From contig JANYJW010000021.1 of the NCBI GenBank assembly GCA_025361705.1, positions 124,001-188,000 on the forward strand: DNA of 64,000 bases. The letters run 5' to 3'. The notes beneath the pieces were generated by a model. It worked only from the letters and a program-made list of their open reading frames with translations. It had not been told where the DNA came from and made no database searches. A program made the position numbers and the translations under genes. This DNA comes from Gemmatimonas sp. (GTDB lineage: Bacteria; Gemmatimonadota; Gemmatimonadetes; Gemmatimonadales; Gemmatimonadaceae). Shown one piece after another: positions 26,068 through 33,959 of this stretch (within the stretch, counting starts at the first letter, position 1; every line of letters starts with the position of its first letter).

Positions 26068-26167
26068 ATGACAAAGCGTTCCTCAGCCGTCGTCCACCGC
26101 CTACCGTCAATCGCCTACCGTCAATCGCCTACCGTCTACCGTCTACCGTCTACCGTCTACCGTCTTC
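26057..26167. repeat. Heptad array E, two opposed blocks between convergent genes
   Basis: GTAGACG and GTAGATG (26057-26070) contain the SDR stop codon. After 20 bases an eleven-unit block in the opposite orientation follows (26091-26167): CGTCCAC, CGCCTAC, CGTCAAT, CGCCTAC, CGTCAAT, CGCCTAC, four CGTCTAC and CGTCTTC. It ends one base before the TAG of the M28 peptidase. The two blocks could pair as a hairpin, so this may double as a bidirectional terminator. There is no spare sequence between array and genes. Confidence 0.95.
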
Positions 26168-26168
26168 C

Positions 26169-27842
26169 CTACGGCTTCGGGGCCAGGCTTTTCTCGCGAA
26201 TCGCCTTGAACTCGCTGCCCGGTTTCCACTCGGGGAACTTGCCGGCATTCGCCACGCGGAAGCCGATGGCGAAGTCGAACTGCAGGTCCTGCGCGGCGCC
26301 CGACAGGTCCCACGTCGGCTTGATGTCGTCGCTCGGCTTGTGGTAGTCGTTTGCCACGTAGTCGGCGCGCGTCCGCATGCCGAACGTGGAGTCCTTGCCG
26401 ACAAACGTGATGCCCGCCCCCGGATAGAACGCCGGCACGCCAACCTTCGCGAAGTTGAAATGGTCGGAGCGGTAGTAGTACCCCTTCTCGGGTTCCGCAT
26501 CGGGCCGCAGAATGCGATTGCCCTGCTCGGCCGCGGCCGCCTTCGCGTAGTCATCCAGGTCCGAGGCGCCGTAACCCATCACGACCACGTCGGACGTGCG
26601 ACCCCAGGTGTTGAGGCCGTCCAGATTGATGATGGCAAGCGTCTTGTTCAGCGGGTACAGCGGGTTGGTGGCGTAGTACTGCGACCCGAGAAGGCCCTGC
26701 TCCTCTGACGTGACGGCCACGAAGAGGATGGAGCGCAGCGGCTTCACCTTGGCGGCCATGAAGGCCTTGGCCAGATCCAACAGGCCGGCGACACCCGTCG
26801 CGTTGTCCGATGCGCCGTTGTAGATCGAGTCGCCGTTCACCTTGGCGCCGACGCCGAAGTGATCCCAGTGCGCATTGTAGATCACGAACTCCTTCCGCAG
26901 CGTCCGGTCACTGCCCTCGATCAGCCCGACGAAATTCCGCGAATCCACGGTGCGCAGCGTGTTCCTGAGCTCGATGCTCGCCGTGACACCGAGCGGCACG
27001 GGCGCGAACTCCTTGGTCGCCGCCTTTGCCTTGAGTGCGTCGAAATCCTGGCCACCCATCGCAAAGAGCGCCTTCGCGCGATCGAGCGTGATCCAGCCTT
27101 CCACCTCGCTGCGCCCCATGTTCTTGTCGGCCGTCACGAGGTCGAACTGTTCAGCGGTCTTGCCCTGCACGACCGTGAACGGATAGCCGGCGGGGGCGGT
27201 CTCGTGCACGATCAGCACGCCTGCCGCCTTGTGCTTCATGCCCTGCTCGAACTTGTACGTCCACCGCCCGTAGTACGTCATCCGCGGCCCGCCAAACACC
27301 GCCGTGTCGGCCACGGGGGGATCGTTCACGAGGACCACCATGGTCTTCCCCGTAAGGTCGACGCCCTTGAAGTCGTCCCAGCCGTACTCAGGCGCCTCGA
27401 CGCCGTAGCCGACGAAGACGAGTTCCGACTTGGCAAGGGCCGCGGTCGGCGCCACGTGCTTGGTCCACGCCACGAAGTCGTCGCGCCACTTGAGCGTCGC
27501 CGACTTTCCGCCCGCGGCGAACGTCAGCGTCGGGCTGTTGGTCACGGTGATCCCGACGAGCGGAACCTTCTGCGTGTAGCTGCCGTCCGGGTTGCCGGGC
27601 TTCAGCCGCATCGCCATGAACTGCGCTTCGACGTACGCGGCCGTCTTGTCCTCGCCGGCCGTGCCGGGCCCGCGCCCGAGCAGCGAGTCGGCGCCGAGCA
27701 CACGGATATGCCGCATAAGGGTCGCCGTGTCGATCACGGCCAGCGACTCGGCAGGCACCGGCGCCTTCGTCGGGTCGCCGGCGCACGCGACGCCCAGAAC
27801 CGCGGCGAGCAGGAGGGCGTGATGCTGTTTGAACGTTTTCAT
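26169..27842 (-). CDS. M28-family zinc metallopeptidase, lipoprotein
   Basis: 557 residues with a lipoprotein signal (MKTFKQHHALLLAAVLGVAC, Cys at 20). A PA-type insert (LVFVGYGVEAPEYGWDDFKG) precedes the catalytic domain. The zinc ligands and catalytic residues of family M28 are visible: AHWDHFGVG, SDNATGVAGLLDLAKAF, TSEEQGLLGSQYYA, NLDGLNTWG and YRSDHFNFAKVG. Such enzymes are co-catalytic two-zinc aminopeptidases. ATG 27842 has AGAGG about ten bases upstream; the longer frame from further upstream adds residues before the signal and is rejected. Likely a peptide-scavenging enzyme on the cell surface. Confidence 0.92.
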   Translation of the reverse strand: MKTFKQHHALLLAAVLGVACAGDPTKAPVPAESLAVIDTATLMRHIRVLGADSLLGRGPGTAGEDKTAAYVEAQFMAMRLKPGNPDGSYTQKVPLVGITVTNSPTLTFAAGGKSATLKWRDDFVAWTKHVAPTAALAKSELVFVGYGVEAPEYGWDDFKGVDLTGKTMVVLVNDPPVADTAVFGGPRMTYYGRWTYKFEQGMKHKAAGVLIVHETAPAGYPFTVVQGKTAEQFDLVTADKNMGRSEVEGWITLDRAKALFAMGGQDFDALKAKAATKEFAPVPLGVTASIELRNTLRTVDSRNFVGLIEGSDRTLRKEFVIYNAHWDHFGVGAKVNGDSIYNGASDNATGVAGLLDLAKAFMAAKVKPLRSILFVAVTSEEQGLLGSQYYATNPLYPLNKTLAIINLDGLNTWGRTSDVVVMGYGASDLDDYAKAAAAEQGNRILRPDAEPEKGYYYRSDHFNFAKVGVPAFYPGAGITFVGKDSTFGMRTRADYVANDYHKPSDDIKPTWDLSGAAQDLQFDFAIGFRVANAGKFPEWKPGSEFKAIREKSLAPKP

Positions 27843-27930
27843 ATGGGACGTACCTCTTGGGAAGTCGATGGATTGCATCAGAAAGCCCGCCAATGCTGCG
27901 TCGTTCCGCCTCGTGATGACCGGTGGAAAT

Positions 27931-28610
27931 CTAAGGTGCTTGCGCCGTCGCCACGAGATTGTCGGAGAACCGGCAGCCGCGCAACAGGCCGAGTGACGCC
28001 TGTTGCCACGTCAGCGCCAATTTGGGTATGCGGCCGTGCCCGGAATACCGGATCTGAATGTTGACGAACCCGGCCTCCGCCAGCACGCGCCGGACGTCGG
28101 CCGCCGTGAGCGCCGTGATGTGCGCCGGGTACCACGGCTCGGTGAACGGCAGAAAATGGCCGCGCGCGACGAGTGCAGCCAGCGAACGAATGCACTCGAC
28201 GTTCGGAGTCGACAGCACCACCTGACCGCCCGGCTTGAGGAGCCGCCGCCATTCGCGCGCGACGGCGCGCGGATTCTCGAGGTGCTCGATGATCTCGACG
28301 GCCACCAGCAGGTCGAACTGGTGGTCAGGCACGGGGAGCGGCGCATTGAGATCCGCCTGCAGCCAGTGCACCCCGCGCTCCGCGCCGGCGCCACCGCCGC
28401 CTGGCGTCACCAGGTCAGCGGCCGTGACCGAGGTGACGGTCGGCCGGCCAGCCACGAGGCCACCGCGCCCGTGCCCGCGCCGAAATCAAGCACCGCACCT
28501 CGGGCCACCGGCAGCGCCTGCCGGAACACGGCATCGTAGATCGGCCCATGGCTGATTCCGCCCGACCGCACGGCGTTCTCGATCCGACGTTCCGCAAGGC
28601 CGCCGCTCAT
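27931..28610 (-). pseudogene. Class I methyltransferase split by a frameshift
   Basis: Two overlapping frames together make one methyltransferase. Frame one (ATG 28610, to a TGA at 28407) begins MSGGLAERRIENAVRSGG and carries SAM motif I, VLDFGAGTGAVASWL. The second frame, from about 28455 to 27931, continues with VTSVTAADLVTP, the FDLLVAVEIIEHLENP block, LLKPGGQVVLSTPN and a normal C-terminus. Neither half works alone, because motif I and the acidic/catalytic blocks lie in different frames. A single lost base near 28441-28460 explains it. It could be a real mutation, a read error or, less likely, programmed frameshifting; there is no slippery homopolymer. Confidence 0.7.
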
Positions 28611-28650
28611 CGGCGCCCGCCACCGTCGGCCAGGACCTCACTCGCCACGA

Positions 28651-29871
28651 TCACCCCTTGAACGCATTCAACCCGGTCTCCGCCATCCCGATGACGAGCG
28701 AGTGCACATCGTGTGTCCCCTCGTACGTATAGACGCTCTCGAGATTGGCCATGTGGCGCATGGAATGGTATTCGGCGAGGATGCCGTTGGCGCCCAGCAG
28801 ACGGCGCGCCTCGCGGGCGATGTCGGTCGCCACGCTGACATTGTTACGCTTGGCCAGGCTGACCTGTTGCGGGGTGAAGGTCCCTTGGTCCTTCATGCGG
28901 CCCAGGTGCAGCGCGAGCAGCTGCCCCTTCACGATTTCGGTGAGCATGTCGGCCAGGCGCACCTGCTGGATCTGAAAGCCGCCGATGGGCCGGTCGAACA
29001 TCACGCGGGTCTTGGCGTAGCTCAGCGCCTCGTCGTAGCAGGCGATGGCCGCGCCCATCGCGCCCCACGCAATGCCATACCGCGCCTGCGTGAGGCACAT
29101 CAGCGGGCTCTTGAGCCCCTTGGAGTGCGGCAGAATCGCATCCGCTGGCAGGTGCACGTCGCTCAGCACCAACTCGCTCGTGATCGACGCGCGCAACGAC
29201 AGCTTGCCCTTGGTTTCCTTGATCGCGTAGCCCGGCGTACCGGTGGGCACGAGGAAGCCGCGCACGCTGTGCCCGTCGTCGTCGCCGTCATCGGTCTTGG
29301 CCCACACCACGCCCACGTGCGACAGCGATCCGTTGGTGATCCACATCTTGGCGCCGTTGAGCACCCACGAGCCGTCCGCCTGCTGGCGCGCGCGCGTGAT
29401 CATCCCGGCAGGATTGGAGCCGTAGTCCGGTTCCGTGAGGCCAAAGCAGCCGATGGCCTCGCCCGTGGCCATTTTCGGCAGCCAGTGACGCCTCTGCGCC
29501 TCGCTGCCGAACGTGAAGATCGGGTACATCACCAGCGCGCCCTGCACCGATGAGAACGACCGAATGCCCGAATCGCCGCGCTCGAGTTCCTGGTTGATGA
29601 TGCCGTAGGCGACGTTGCTCAGCCCCGCGCAGCCGTATTCCTCAGGCAGGTTGGCGCCGAAGTAGCCGTTGGCTCCCATCGCGGAGATGAGTTCCGTGGG
29701 AAAGCGGCCATCGACGTAACACTGGCCGATGACCGGCAGCACCTTCTCGTCGACGAAAGCGCGCACCGAGTCGCGAATCGCCCGCTCTTCCTCGGTGAGG
29801 GCGGCGTCGATGTTGTACAGATCGCCCACGCGGGGTTTCAGCGTGGGCGAACCGAGCAGCGAATCAGTCAT
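28651..29871 (-). CDS. gcdH: Acyl-CoA dehydrogenase, glutaryl-CoA dehydrogenase-like
   Basis: 406 residues, complete. FAD and substrate blocks: CFGLTEPDYGSNP, KMWITNGSLSHVGVVWAK, the helical domain GFQIQQVRLADMLTEI and the C-terminal TYEGTHDVHSLVIG with the catalytic Glu. The Arg in GIRSFSSVQGALVMYPI corresponds to the residue that binds the free carboxylate of glutaryl-CoA in glutaryl-CoA dehydrogenases, and the TYEGTHD region is also characteristic of that branch. The enzyme oxidatively decarboxylates glutaryl-CoA to crotonyl-CoA in lysine and tryptophan breakdown, passing electrons to ETF. Its ETF (23303-25038) lies close by on the same strand but not in the same operon. Confidence 0.85.
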   Translation of the reverse strand: MTDSLLGSPTLKPRVGDLYNIDAALTEEERAIRDSVRAFVDEKVLPVIGQCYVDGRFPTELISAMGANGYFGANLPEEYGCAGLSNVAYGIINQELERGDSGIRSFSSVQGALVMYPIFTFGSEAQRRHWLPKMATGEAIGCFGLTEPDYGSNPAGMITRARQQADGSWVLNGAKMWITNGSLSHVGVVWAKTDDGDDDGHSVRGFLVPTGTPGYAIKETKGKLSLRASITSELVLSDVHLPADAILPHSKGLKSPLMCLTQARYGIAWGAMGAAIACYDEALSYAKTRVMFDRPIGGFQIQQVRLADMLTEIVKGQLLALHLGRMKDQGTFTPQQVSLAKRNNVSVATDIAREARRLLGANGILAEYHSMRHMANLESVYTYEGTHDVHSLVIGMAETGLNAFKG

Positions 29872-30017
29872 GGTTCACGGACCGGAATTGCAGGTTGAGT
29901 CAGTGGCGAAATGTAACCAATTTTCCGTGGCCCAACCGTGCCGCGACACGGGGGCCGGCGTGACAGGCGCGCCCATGCGATGCTACCTTCTGGCATCGTC
30001 GCAACCTGGTGCATGAC

Positions 30018-30383
30018 ATGGATCACGAGATCTTCGTTTCAGCGGACGGCTCGTACATCGCACTCCGGATCATCGGCAAGACGGGCCGGCACCGGATGGC
30101 GCAAGTCGAGGAAGCCCACGCGCTCGGCGCCCAGCGGGACATCCACCGGTTCCTCGTGGACCTGCGCGATGCCGTCAATGTCGAGTCGCCCGTGCAGGAC
30201 TACCGGATGGCGTACACCGATTTCCCCGCGGCGCCACAGGTCGACCTGCACGCCCGCGTCGCGGCCCTCACCGTCCCGGGTGATCACTCCCATGACTTCC
30301 TCGTGACGGTCTTCCGGAATTCGGGCGCCTGGATTGAGCAGTTTGACGACCTCGAAATGGCCGAGGCGTACCTGCGGGGCTGA
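30018..30383 (+). CDS. Small protein, function unknown (STAS/SpoIIAA-like size and pattern)
   Basis: 121 residues, no signal peptide or membrane segment. Alternating hydrophobic strands and helices (YIALRIIGKTG, RFLVDLRDAVN, ARVAALTVPGDHSHDFLVTV, IEQFDDLEMAEAYLRG) resemble the SpoIIAA/STAS-like fold of small proteins, but I cannot name a family. ATG 30018 is preferred; a GTG nine bases upstream is possible. Divergent from the acyl-CoA dehydrogenase, with a 146-base spacer in which I see no clear promoter. Ends before a 13-pair hairpin. Confidence 0.6.
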   Translation: MDHEIFVSADGSYIALRIIGKTGRHRMAQVEEAHALGAQRDIHRFLVDLRDAVNVESPVQDYRMAYTDFPAAPQVDLHARVAALTVPGDHSHDFLVTVFRNSGAWIEQFDDLEMAEAYLRG

Positions 30384-30435
30384 TCCCGGCTCGGGGGCGG
30401 CGCGTCGCACGGCGCAGCGTCGACGCCAAGGCAGA

Positions 30436-30468
30436 ACGGTGAACTGACGCTCCCCGTCAGTTCACCGT
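30436..30468. terminator. Perfect 13-pair hairpin between convergent genes
   Basis: ACGGTGAACTGAC (30436-30448) pairs fully with GTCAGTTCACCGT (30456-30468) around a 7-base loop. It sits between the small plus-strand gene and nrfD on the other strand, suitable as a bidirectional terminator, though without a T tract. Its 3' arm runs straight into heptad array F. Confidence 0.65.
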
Positions 30469-30495
30469 CTTCCGTCGACGGTCTCCCGTCCCGGG
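30461..30495. repeat. Heptad array F, abutting the NrfD stop
   Basis: TTCACCG, TCTTCCG, TCGACGG, TCTCCCG and TCCCGGG run in register and end one base before the stop codon of the NrfD-type gene at 30497. The first unit is part of the right arm of the hairpin at 30436. Confidence 0.8.
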
Positions 30496-30496
30496 T

Positions 30497-31726
30497 CTAT
30501 CCGTGCGCCGCCGCCTGCGGCCGGTCAAACAGGATCGACACCGACACCTTGACCATCAGCGTGAACAGCAGGAAGCCAACGCCGAAGACGCCGGCGGCCA
30601 CGCGCAGTTCGTTGAGGCTCGGCACGTACTCGTACACCTGCCCCAGCTGGTCGGGTGTGAAGCCCGGGATGATCAGCGCGATGCCCTTCTCGATGTACAC
30701 CGAGAGGTAGATCATCACGCAGCCGATGTTCATCGTCACCACGTTCCGGCGCGTCTTCGGAATGAGGAACAGGAAGAACGAGACGATGGCGAAGATCAGC
30801 GACGCCCAGGCGTACGGCGCAATGGGCGATGCCTTGCCGTGCAGGCCGGCAAACAGGTACTCGTAGTGCACCAGGTGGTGCGTGTTGGAGTAGTACTCCT
30901 TGAACAACTCGGCGCCAAACAGGAACAGGTTGAAGCCCATCGCGTACGACATCAGCTCCGCGACCTTGTGGATCGCCTCGTCCTTGATCTCGAACGCCGA
31001 CACCTTGCGCAGAATCTGGAACAGGATCAGCAGCAGCGCTGGCCCGGAGCAGAACGCCGACGCAATGAACCGCGGCGCGAGAATGGCGCTGTTCCAGTAC
31101 GGGCGGCTTGCCATGCCGTTGTACAGGAAGGCGGTCACCGTGTGGATGCTGACGGCCATCGGGATCGACAGGATCACCAGCGGCACCACGATGCGCTTGT
31201 CGTAGTGGATGCCGTGGTAGGCGCAGTACACCAGGTAGCTCGCCACCGTCAAGTTGATGACGAGGTACAGGTTGAGCACAATCGAGTCCCACGCCATGAT
31301 CGCGCTGGGCAGGTTCATGTGCCCGATGCCGGGGATCAGGTGCCAGAACCGGTCCGGCCGCCCCATGTCAACCAGCACAAAGAGCAGGCACATCACGATG
31401 GCGGCGACGGCGAGCAGCTCGCCGAAGAGCACCACTTCCTTGATCGGCTTCCAGTCGTAGATGTACGCCGGGATCACCAGCAGCACCGCGGCCGCCGCCA
31501 CGCCCACGAGGAACGTGAAGTTGCCGATGTAGAAGCCCCACGACACCGAGTCGCGCATGTTGGTGCTGATGAGGCCGTGCTGGAACTGGTTGGCAAACGC
31601 GAAGCCCGCCTGCACGATGCACAGGAGCAGCAGGCCCAGCCACGCGTAGTACACCTTGTTCCCGCCAAGGAACGCCATGCGCGCGGTGCCCGTCACGAAG
31701 TCCGAAGTCTTCCGGATGAAGCTCAT
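30497..31726 (-). CDS. nrfD: NrfD/PsrC-type membrane quinone-binding subunit
   Basis: 409 residues with about ten membrane helices, no cofactor motif, starting MSFIRKTSDFVTGTARMAF. It belongs to the NrfD/PsrC/DsrP family, which binds quinol at the periplasmic or cytoplasmic side and exchanges electrons with a ferredoxin-like subunit. The next genes upstream encode that ferredoxin and a tetraheme cytochrome c, so the three-gene set matches NrfBCD- or DsrJOP-like modules and should link the quinone pool to periplasmic cytochromes. No catalytic subunit (nitrite, sulfite or polysulfide reductase) is encoded beside it. A heptad array touches its stop codon. Confidence 0.88.
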   Translation of the reverse strand: MSFIRKTSDFVTGTARMAFLGGNKVYYAWLGLLLLCIVQAGFAFANQFQHGLISTNMRDSVSWGFYIGNFTFLVGVAAAAVLLVIPAYIYDWKPIKEVVLFGELLAVAAIVMCLLFVLVDMGRPDRFWHLIPGIGHMNLPSAIMAWDSIVLNLYLVINLTVASYLVYCAYHGIHYDKRIVVPLVILSIPMAVSIHTVTAFLYNGMASRPYWNSAILAPRFIASAFCSGPALLLILFQILRKVSAFEIKDEAIHKVAELMSYAMGFNLFLFGAELFKEYYSNTHHLVHYEYLFAGLHGKASPIAPYAWASLIFAIVSFFLFLIPKTRRNVVTMNIGCVMIYLSVYIEKGIALIIPGFTPDQLGQVYEYVPSLNELRVAAGVFGVGFLLFTLMVKVSVSILFDRPQAAAHG

Positions 31727-31736
31727 GGGGTAGGCC

Positions 31737-32675
31737 TCAGAGTCCGTAGTAGTAGAAGAACTTCGGCTGCGTGTTCAGTTCTTCCTTCAGGATGTACACG
31801 CGCTTGTTCTCGATGATGTAGCGGATCTCGCTGTCCGGATCGAGCAGGTTGCCGAACTTGCGCGCGCCCACCGGGCAGACTTCCACGCACTTCGGGTACA
31901 GCCCCTTGCGCGTCCGCTGGATGCACCACGAGCACTTCTCCACCACGCCGCGCTGGCGCGGCCGGTTGCCGAGGTACTCCGTCACCGGGTTGAGTTCGTC
32001 CGCCGGAATGTTGGGCGTGCCCCAGTTGAAGCGCCGCGCCCCATACGGGCAGGCCGCGATGCAGTTGCGGCAGCCGATGCACCAGTTGTAGTCGATGACG
32101 ACGATGCCGTCCTTCTCCTTCCACGTCGCCTGCACCGGGCAGACCTTCACGCACGGCGGGTTCTCGCAGTGCTGGCACGCCACGGGCATGTAGAACTTGC
32201 CCGGCGCGGGCACCGTCTCGTGATCGTAGTAGGCGTTGGCGTCCTGCAGATTGACGCCCCCTTCCTTGTCCATCTCGAGCACGGTGATCCAGTGCGTCTG
32301 CGGATCGCGCGACTGATTGTTCTCTTCCACGCAGCCGTAGACGCAGCGCCGACAGCCGATGCACCGCGACAGGTCGAGCGCATAGCCGAACAACACGCCC
32401 TCGAGGGGCGGCGTGGCACTCACCGATACGTGCTTGCCGTACTGCTCCGAGTACTTCTTTTCCATGCGCGCGAGCACGGCCTTGAGCTCGTCGCCCGAAA
32501 GATCCTTGAAGTGCTTCTGCAGATACTCGTCGAGCGCCGTCTTGTCGCTGGCACAGCCGGTCGTGAGCGCGGCGCCGGCCAGGGCGAACAAACCGAGGAT
32601 GAGGGCTTCGCGCCGAGTGTGGCCCTTGGCTGGCGGCTCCGGAATGGCCAAGGGTGCGGCCGCGTGGTCGATCAT
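31737..32675 (-). CDS. Four-cluster ferredoxin subunit (NrfC/DsrO type)
   Basis: 312 residues. An N-terminal hydrophobic segment with RREALILGLFALAGAALTTGC looks like an export or lipoprotein signal. Four 4Fe-4S motifs follow: CIGCRRCVYGC, CQHCENPPCVKVCP, CIGCRNCIAACP and the later CSWCIQRTRKGLYPKCVEVCP. This is the standard electron-transfer subunit that pairs with NrfD. ATG 32675 has AGGAGA eight bases upstream and overlaps the cytochrome gene's stop (ATGA). The signal and its position outside the cytoplasm agree with a periplasmic-facing module, as in DsrO. Confidence 0.9.
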   Translation of the reverse strand: MIDHAAAPLAIPEPPAKGHTRREALILGLFALAGAALTTGCASDKTALDEYLQKHFKDLSGDELKAVLARMEKKYSEQYGKHVSVSATPPLEGVLFGYALDLSRCIGCRRCVYGCVEENNQSRDPQTHWITVLEMDKEGGVNLQDANAYYDHETVPAPGKFYMPVACQHCENPPCVKVCPVQATWKEKDGIVVIDYNWCIGCRNCIAACPYGARRFNWGTPNIPADELNPVTEYLGNRPRQRGVVEKCSWCIQRTRKGLYPKCVEVCPVGARKFGNLLDPDSEIRYIIENKRVYILKEELNTQPKFFYYYGL

Positions 32676-33271
32676 CGGATCTTCTCCTGCCTTAGCGGGG
32701 GGCGCTTCGGCTGCAGGGGCTTGAAATGCGGCGAGTGCGGGCTGTGGCAACTCGCGCACAGCAGGTACTGCTTGGCACCCGACCACGACCCTGTGCGCTT
32801 GCCGTGCTCGCCGGCCTTCCAGTTGCGCAGCGTCGGACCGTGGCACTGCCCGCACAGGCGGTACGACTCGGTGAAGTCGATCAGCCGACCATCGGCGAGG
32901 TGCAGCTTGTCGCGATGCTGCGCATCGTGGCAGTCGAGACACCAGCGGTTCTTCTCGTCGTGCTTCAGGACGATGTCTTCGTGAAACTCGACGGCGTGCG
33001 GGACGCGATTCACCTTGTCGCCGGGCTTGTGGCACTCGGAGCACGGAAAGACGCCGTCGGAAAAAGGCGGCGGCGCGACGGGGAAGAGCGCCGTGGCGGG
33101 CGTGGCGGGCGTGGCGGGCGTGGCGGGCGTGGCGGGCGTTCCGGCAGCCTTGGCCGCGCCTTCAGCGCCCTTGCCATACCTGGCACCCGGATCCTGCACG
33201 GGGCGGCACGCTACCGTCAGCAGCAACGCCGCGCTTGCCGCAACGGCCAGTCGGACTGCTCGTATCCGCAT
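32672..33271 (-). CDS. Tetraheme c-type cytochrome, lipoprotein
   Basis: 199 residues. A signal with lipobox TVAC (Cys near residue 22) is followed by a low-complexity TPATPAT stretch and then four CxxCH heme motifs: CSECH, CLDCH, CGQCH and CASCH. Extra His residues upstream can give bis-His ligation. It is the first gene of the unit cytochrome-ferredoxin-NrfD and is the likely periplasmic electron exit or entry. The TPAT linker is encoded by a 9-base tandem repeat, so its length may vary between strains. Confidence 0.9.
   Translation of the reverse strand: MRIRAVRLAVAASAALLLTVACRPVQDPGARYGKGAEGAAKAAGTPATPATPATPATPATALFPVAPPPFSDGVFPCSECHKPGDKVNRVPHAVEFHEDIVLKHDEKNRWCLDCHDAQHRDKLHLADGRLIDFTESYRLCGQCHGPTLRNWKAGEHGKRTGSWSGAKQYLLCASCHSPHSPHFKPLQPKRPPLRQEKIR
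33092..33136. repeat. 9-base tandem repeat in the cytochrome linker
   Basis: CGTGGCGGG is repeated five times without change. It codes for the Thr-Pro-Ala-Thr spacer between lipid anchor and heme domain. Being a multiple of three it can change length without frameshift. It is distinct from the 7-base arrays. Confidence 0.9.
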
Positions 33272-33343
33272 TGAGATTCCCCACAGTGGATCGGTGTCGC
33301 GCTGTCGCGTCGGGGTGACATGCGCGCAGCGGACAGCTTGTGG

Positions 33344-33358
33344 ACACTATTCTAGTGT
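33344..33358. promoter_or_regulatory. Palindrome with -10-like core upstream of the cytochrome operon
   Basis: ACACTA-TTC-TAGTGT is a perfect 6-3-6 palindrome. On the minus strand its centre reads TAGAAT, a good -10 hexamer for the cytochrome operon, about 80 bases before the start codon, but there is no matching -35. The remainder of the gap 33272-33529 shows no gene. Confidence 0.3.
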
Positions 33359-33529
33359 TCGCGCACGGCGACGCACGTAGGCGAAAATCCCGCACTTGCG
33401 TGGGTGTTTGCCTTATTGGGACAGGCGGGTTCTACGACGGGTCCGAGCACCGCGCCAACAGCCCCGCTACGGTGCCGCCAGATCAAGCGACGAAGCGTGG
33501 ATCGCAATCCGGTCGACGAACTCCCGCGC

Positions 33530-33910
33530 CTACACCTCGATGACAATCGTCCCTGCCACTTTGTCGCCGAGCCGCTGGTTGCGCTCGCCGAAGATGAAGA
33601 CCCAATCGATCGGCCCGAGGAAGAAGAGAAAGAGGTTGCGCACGAACGACTGACCACACGTGCACGGCTTGCCCGTGAGACGATCGACCACCCGCGTGCC
33701 GAGCCACTGCTTGGCGAAACTCTGGCCGTTGGGCATGCAATCGGCGAGGAAGTAGTAGCAGAGCGCCCACAAAATGGCGATCAGATAGACCAGCGCGCCG
33801 AACTTGTCGCTGACGGCAAACGCGGCCACGCCCAACAGGACAGGCGCCACGCCGGCCAGCGTATCAAGGAACTGGCCCAAAAGGCGATTCGTGCGCGACG
33901 CCAAGGTCAT
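33530..33910 (-). CDS. RDD-family membrane protein
   Basis: 126 residues with two to three membrane helices and the RDD family pattern: an Arg in ASRTNRLLGQFLD near the start and two Asp residues, one in FLDTLAG and one near PIDWVFI, plus the block GQSFAKQWLGTRVVD. RDD proteins are poorly characterised; some affect ion exchange. ATG 33910 puts the conserved Arg at residue 6. Alone, with no functional hint from its neighbours. Confidence 0.72.
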   Translation of the reverse strand: MTLASRTNRLLGQFLDTLAGVAPVLLGVAAFAVSDKFGALVYLIAILWALCYYFLADCMPNGQSFAKQWLGTRVVDRLTGKPCTCGQSFVRNLFLFFLGPIDWVFIFGERNQRLGDKVAGTIVIEV

Positions 33911-33959
33911 GGGCCTCTCGGAGATTGTGTCCAACGTGCCGTCGACACCATGCAGCCCC

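Noticed and set aside
26091-26167. CRISPR-like array
   Set aside because: Units are 7 bases with no spacers, and no cas genes are in the window. Tandem heptads, not CRISPR.
28407-28455. Programmed ribosomal frameshift in the methyltransferase
   Set aside because: No slippery heptamer or homopolymer and no obvious downstream stimulatory hairpin; methyltransferases of this type are not known to use frameshifting. A mutation or sequence error is simpler.
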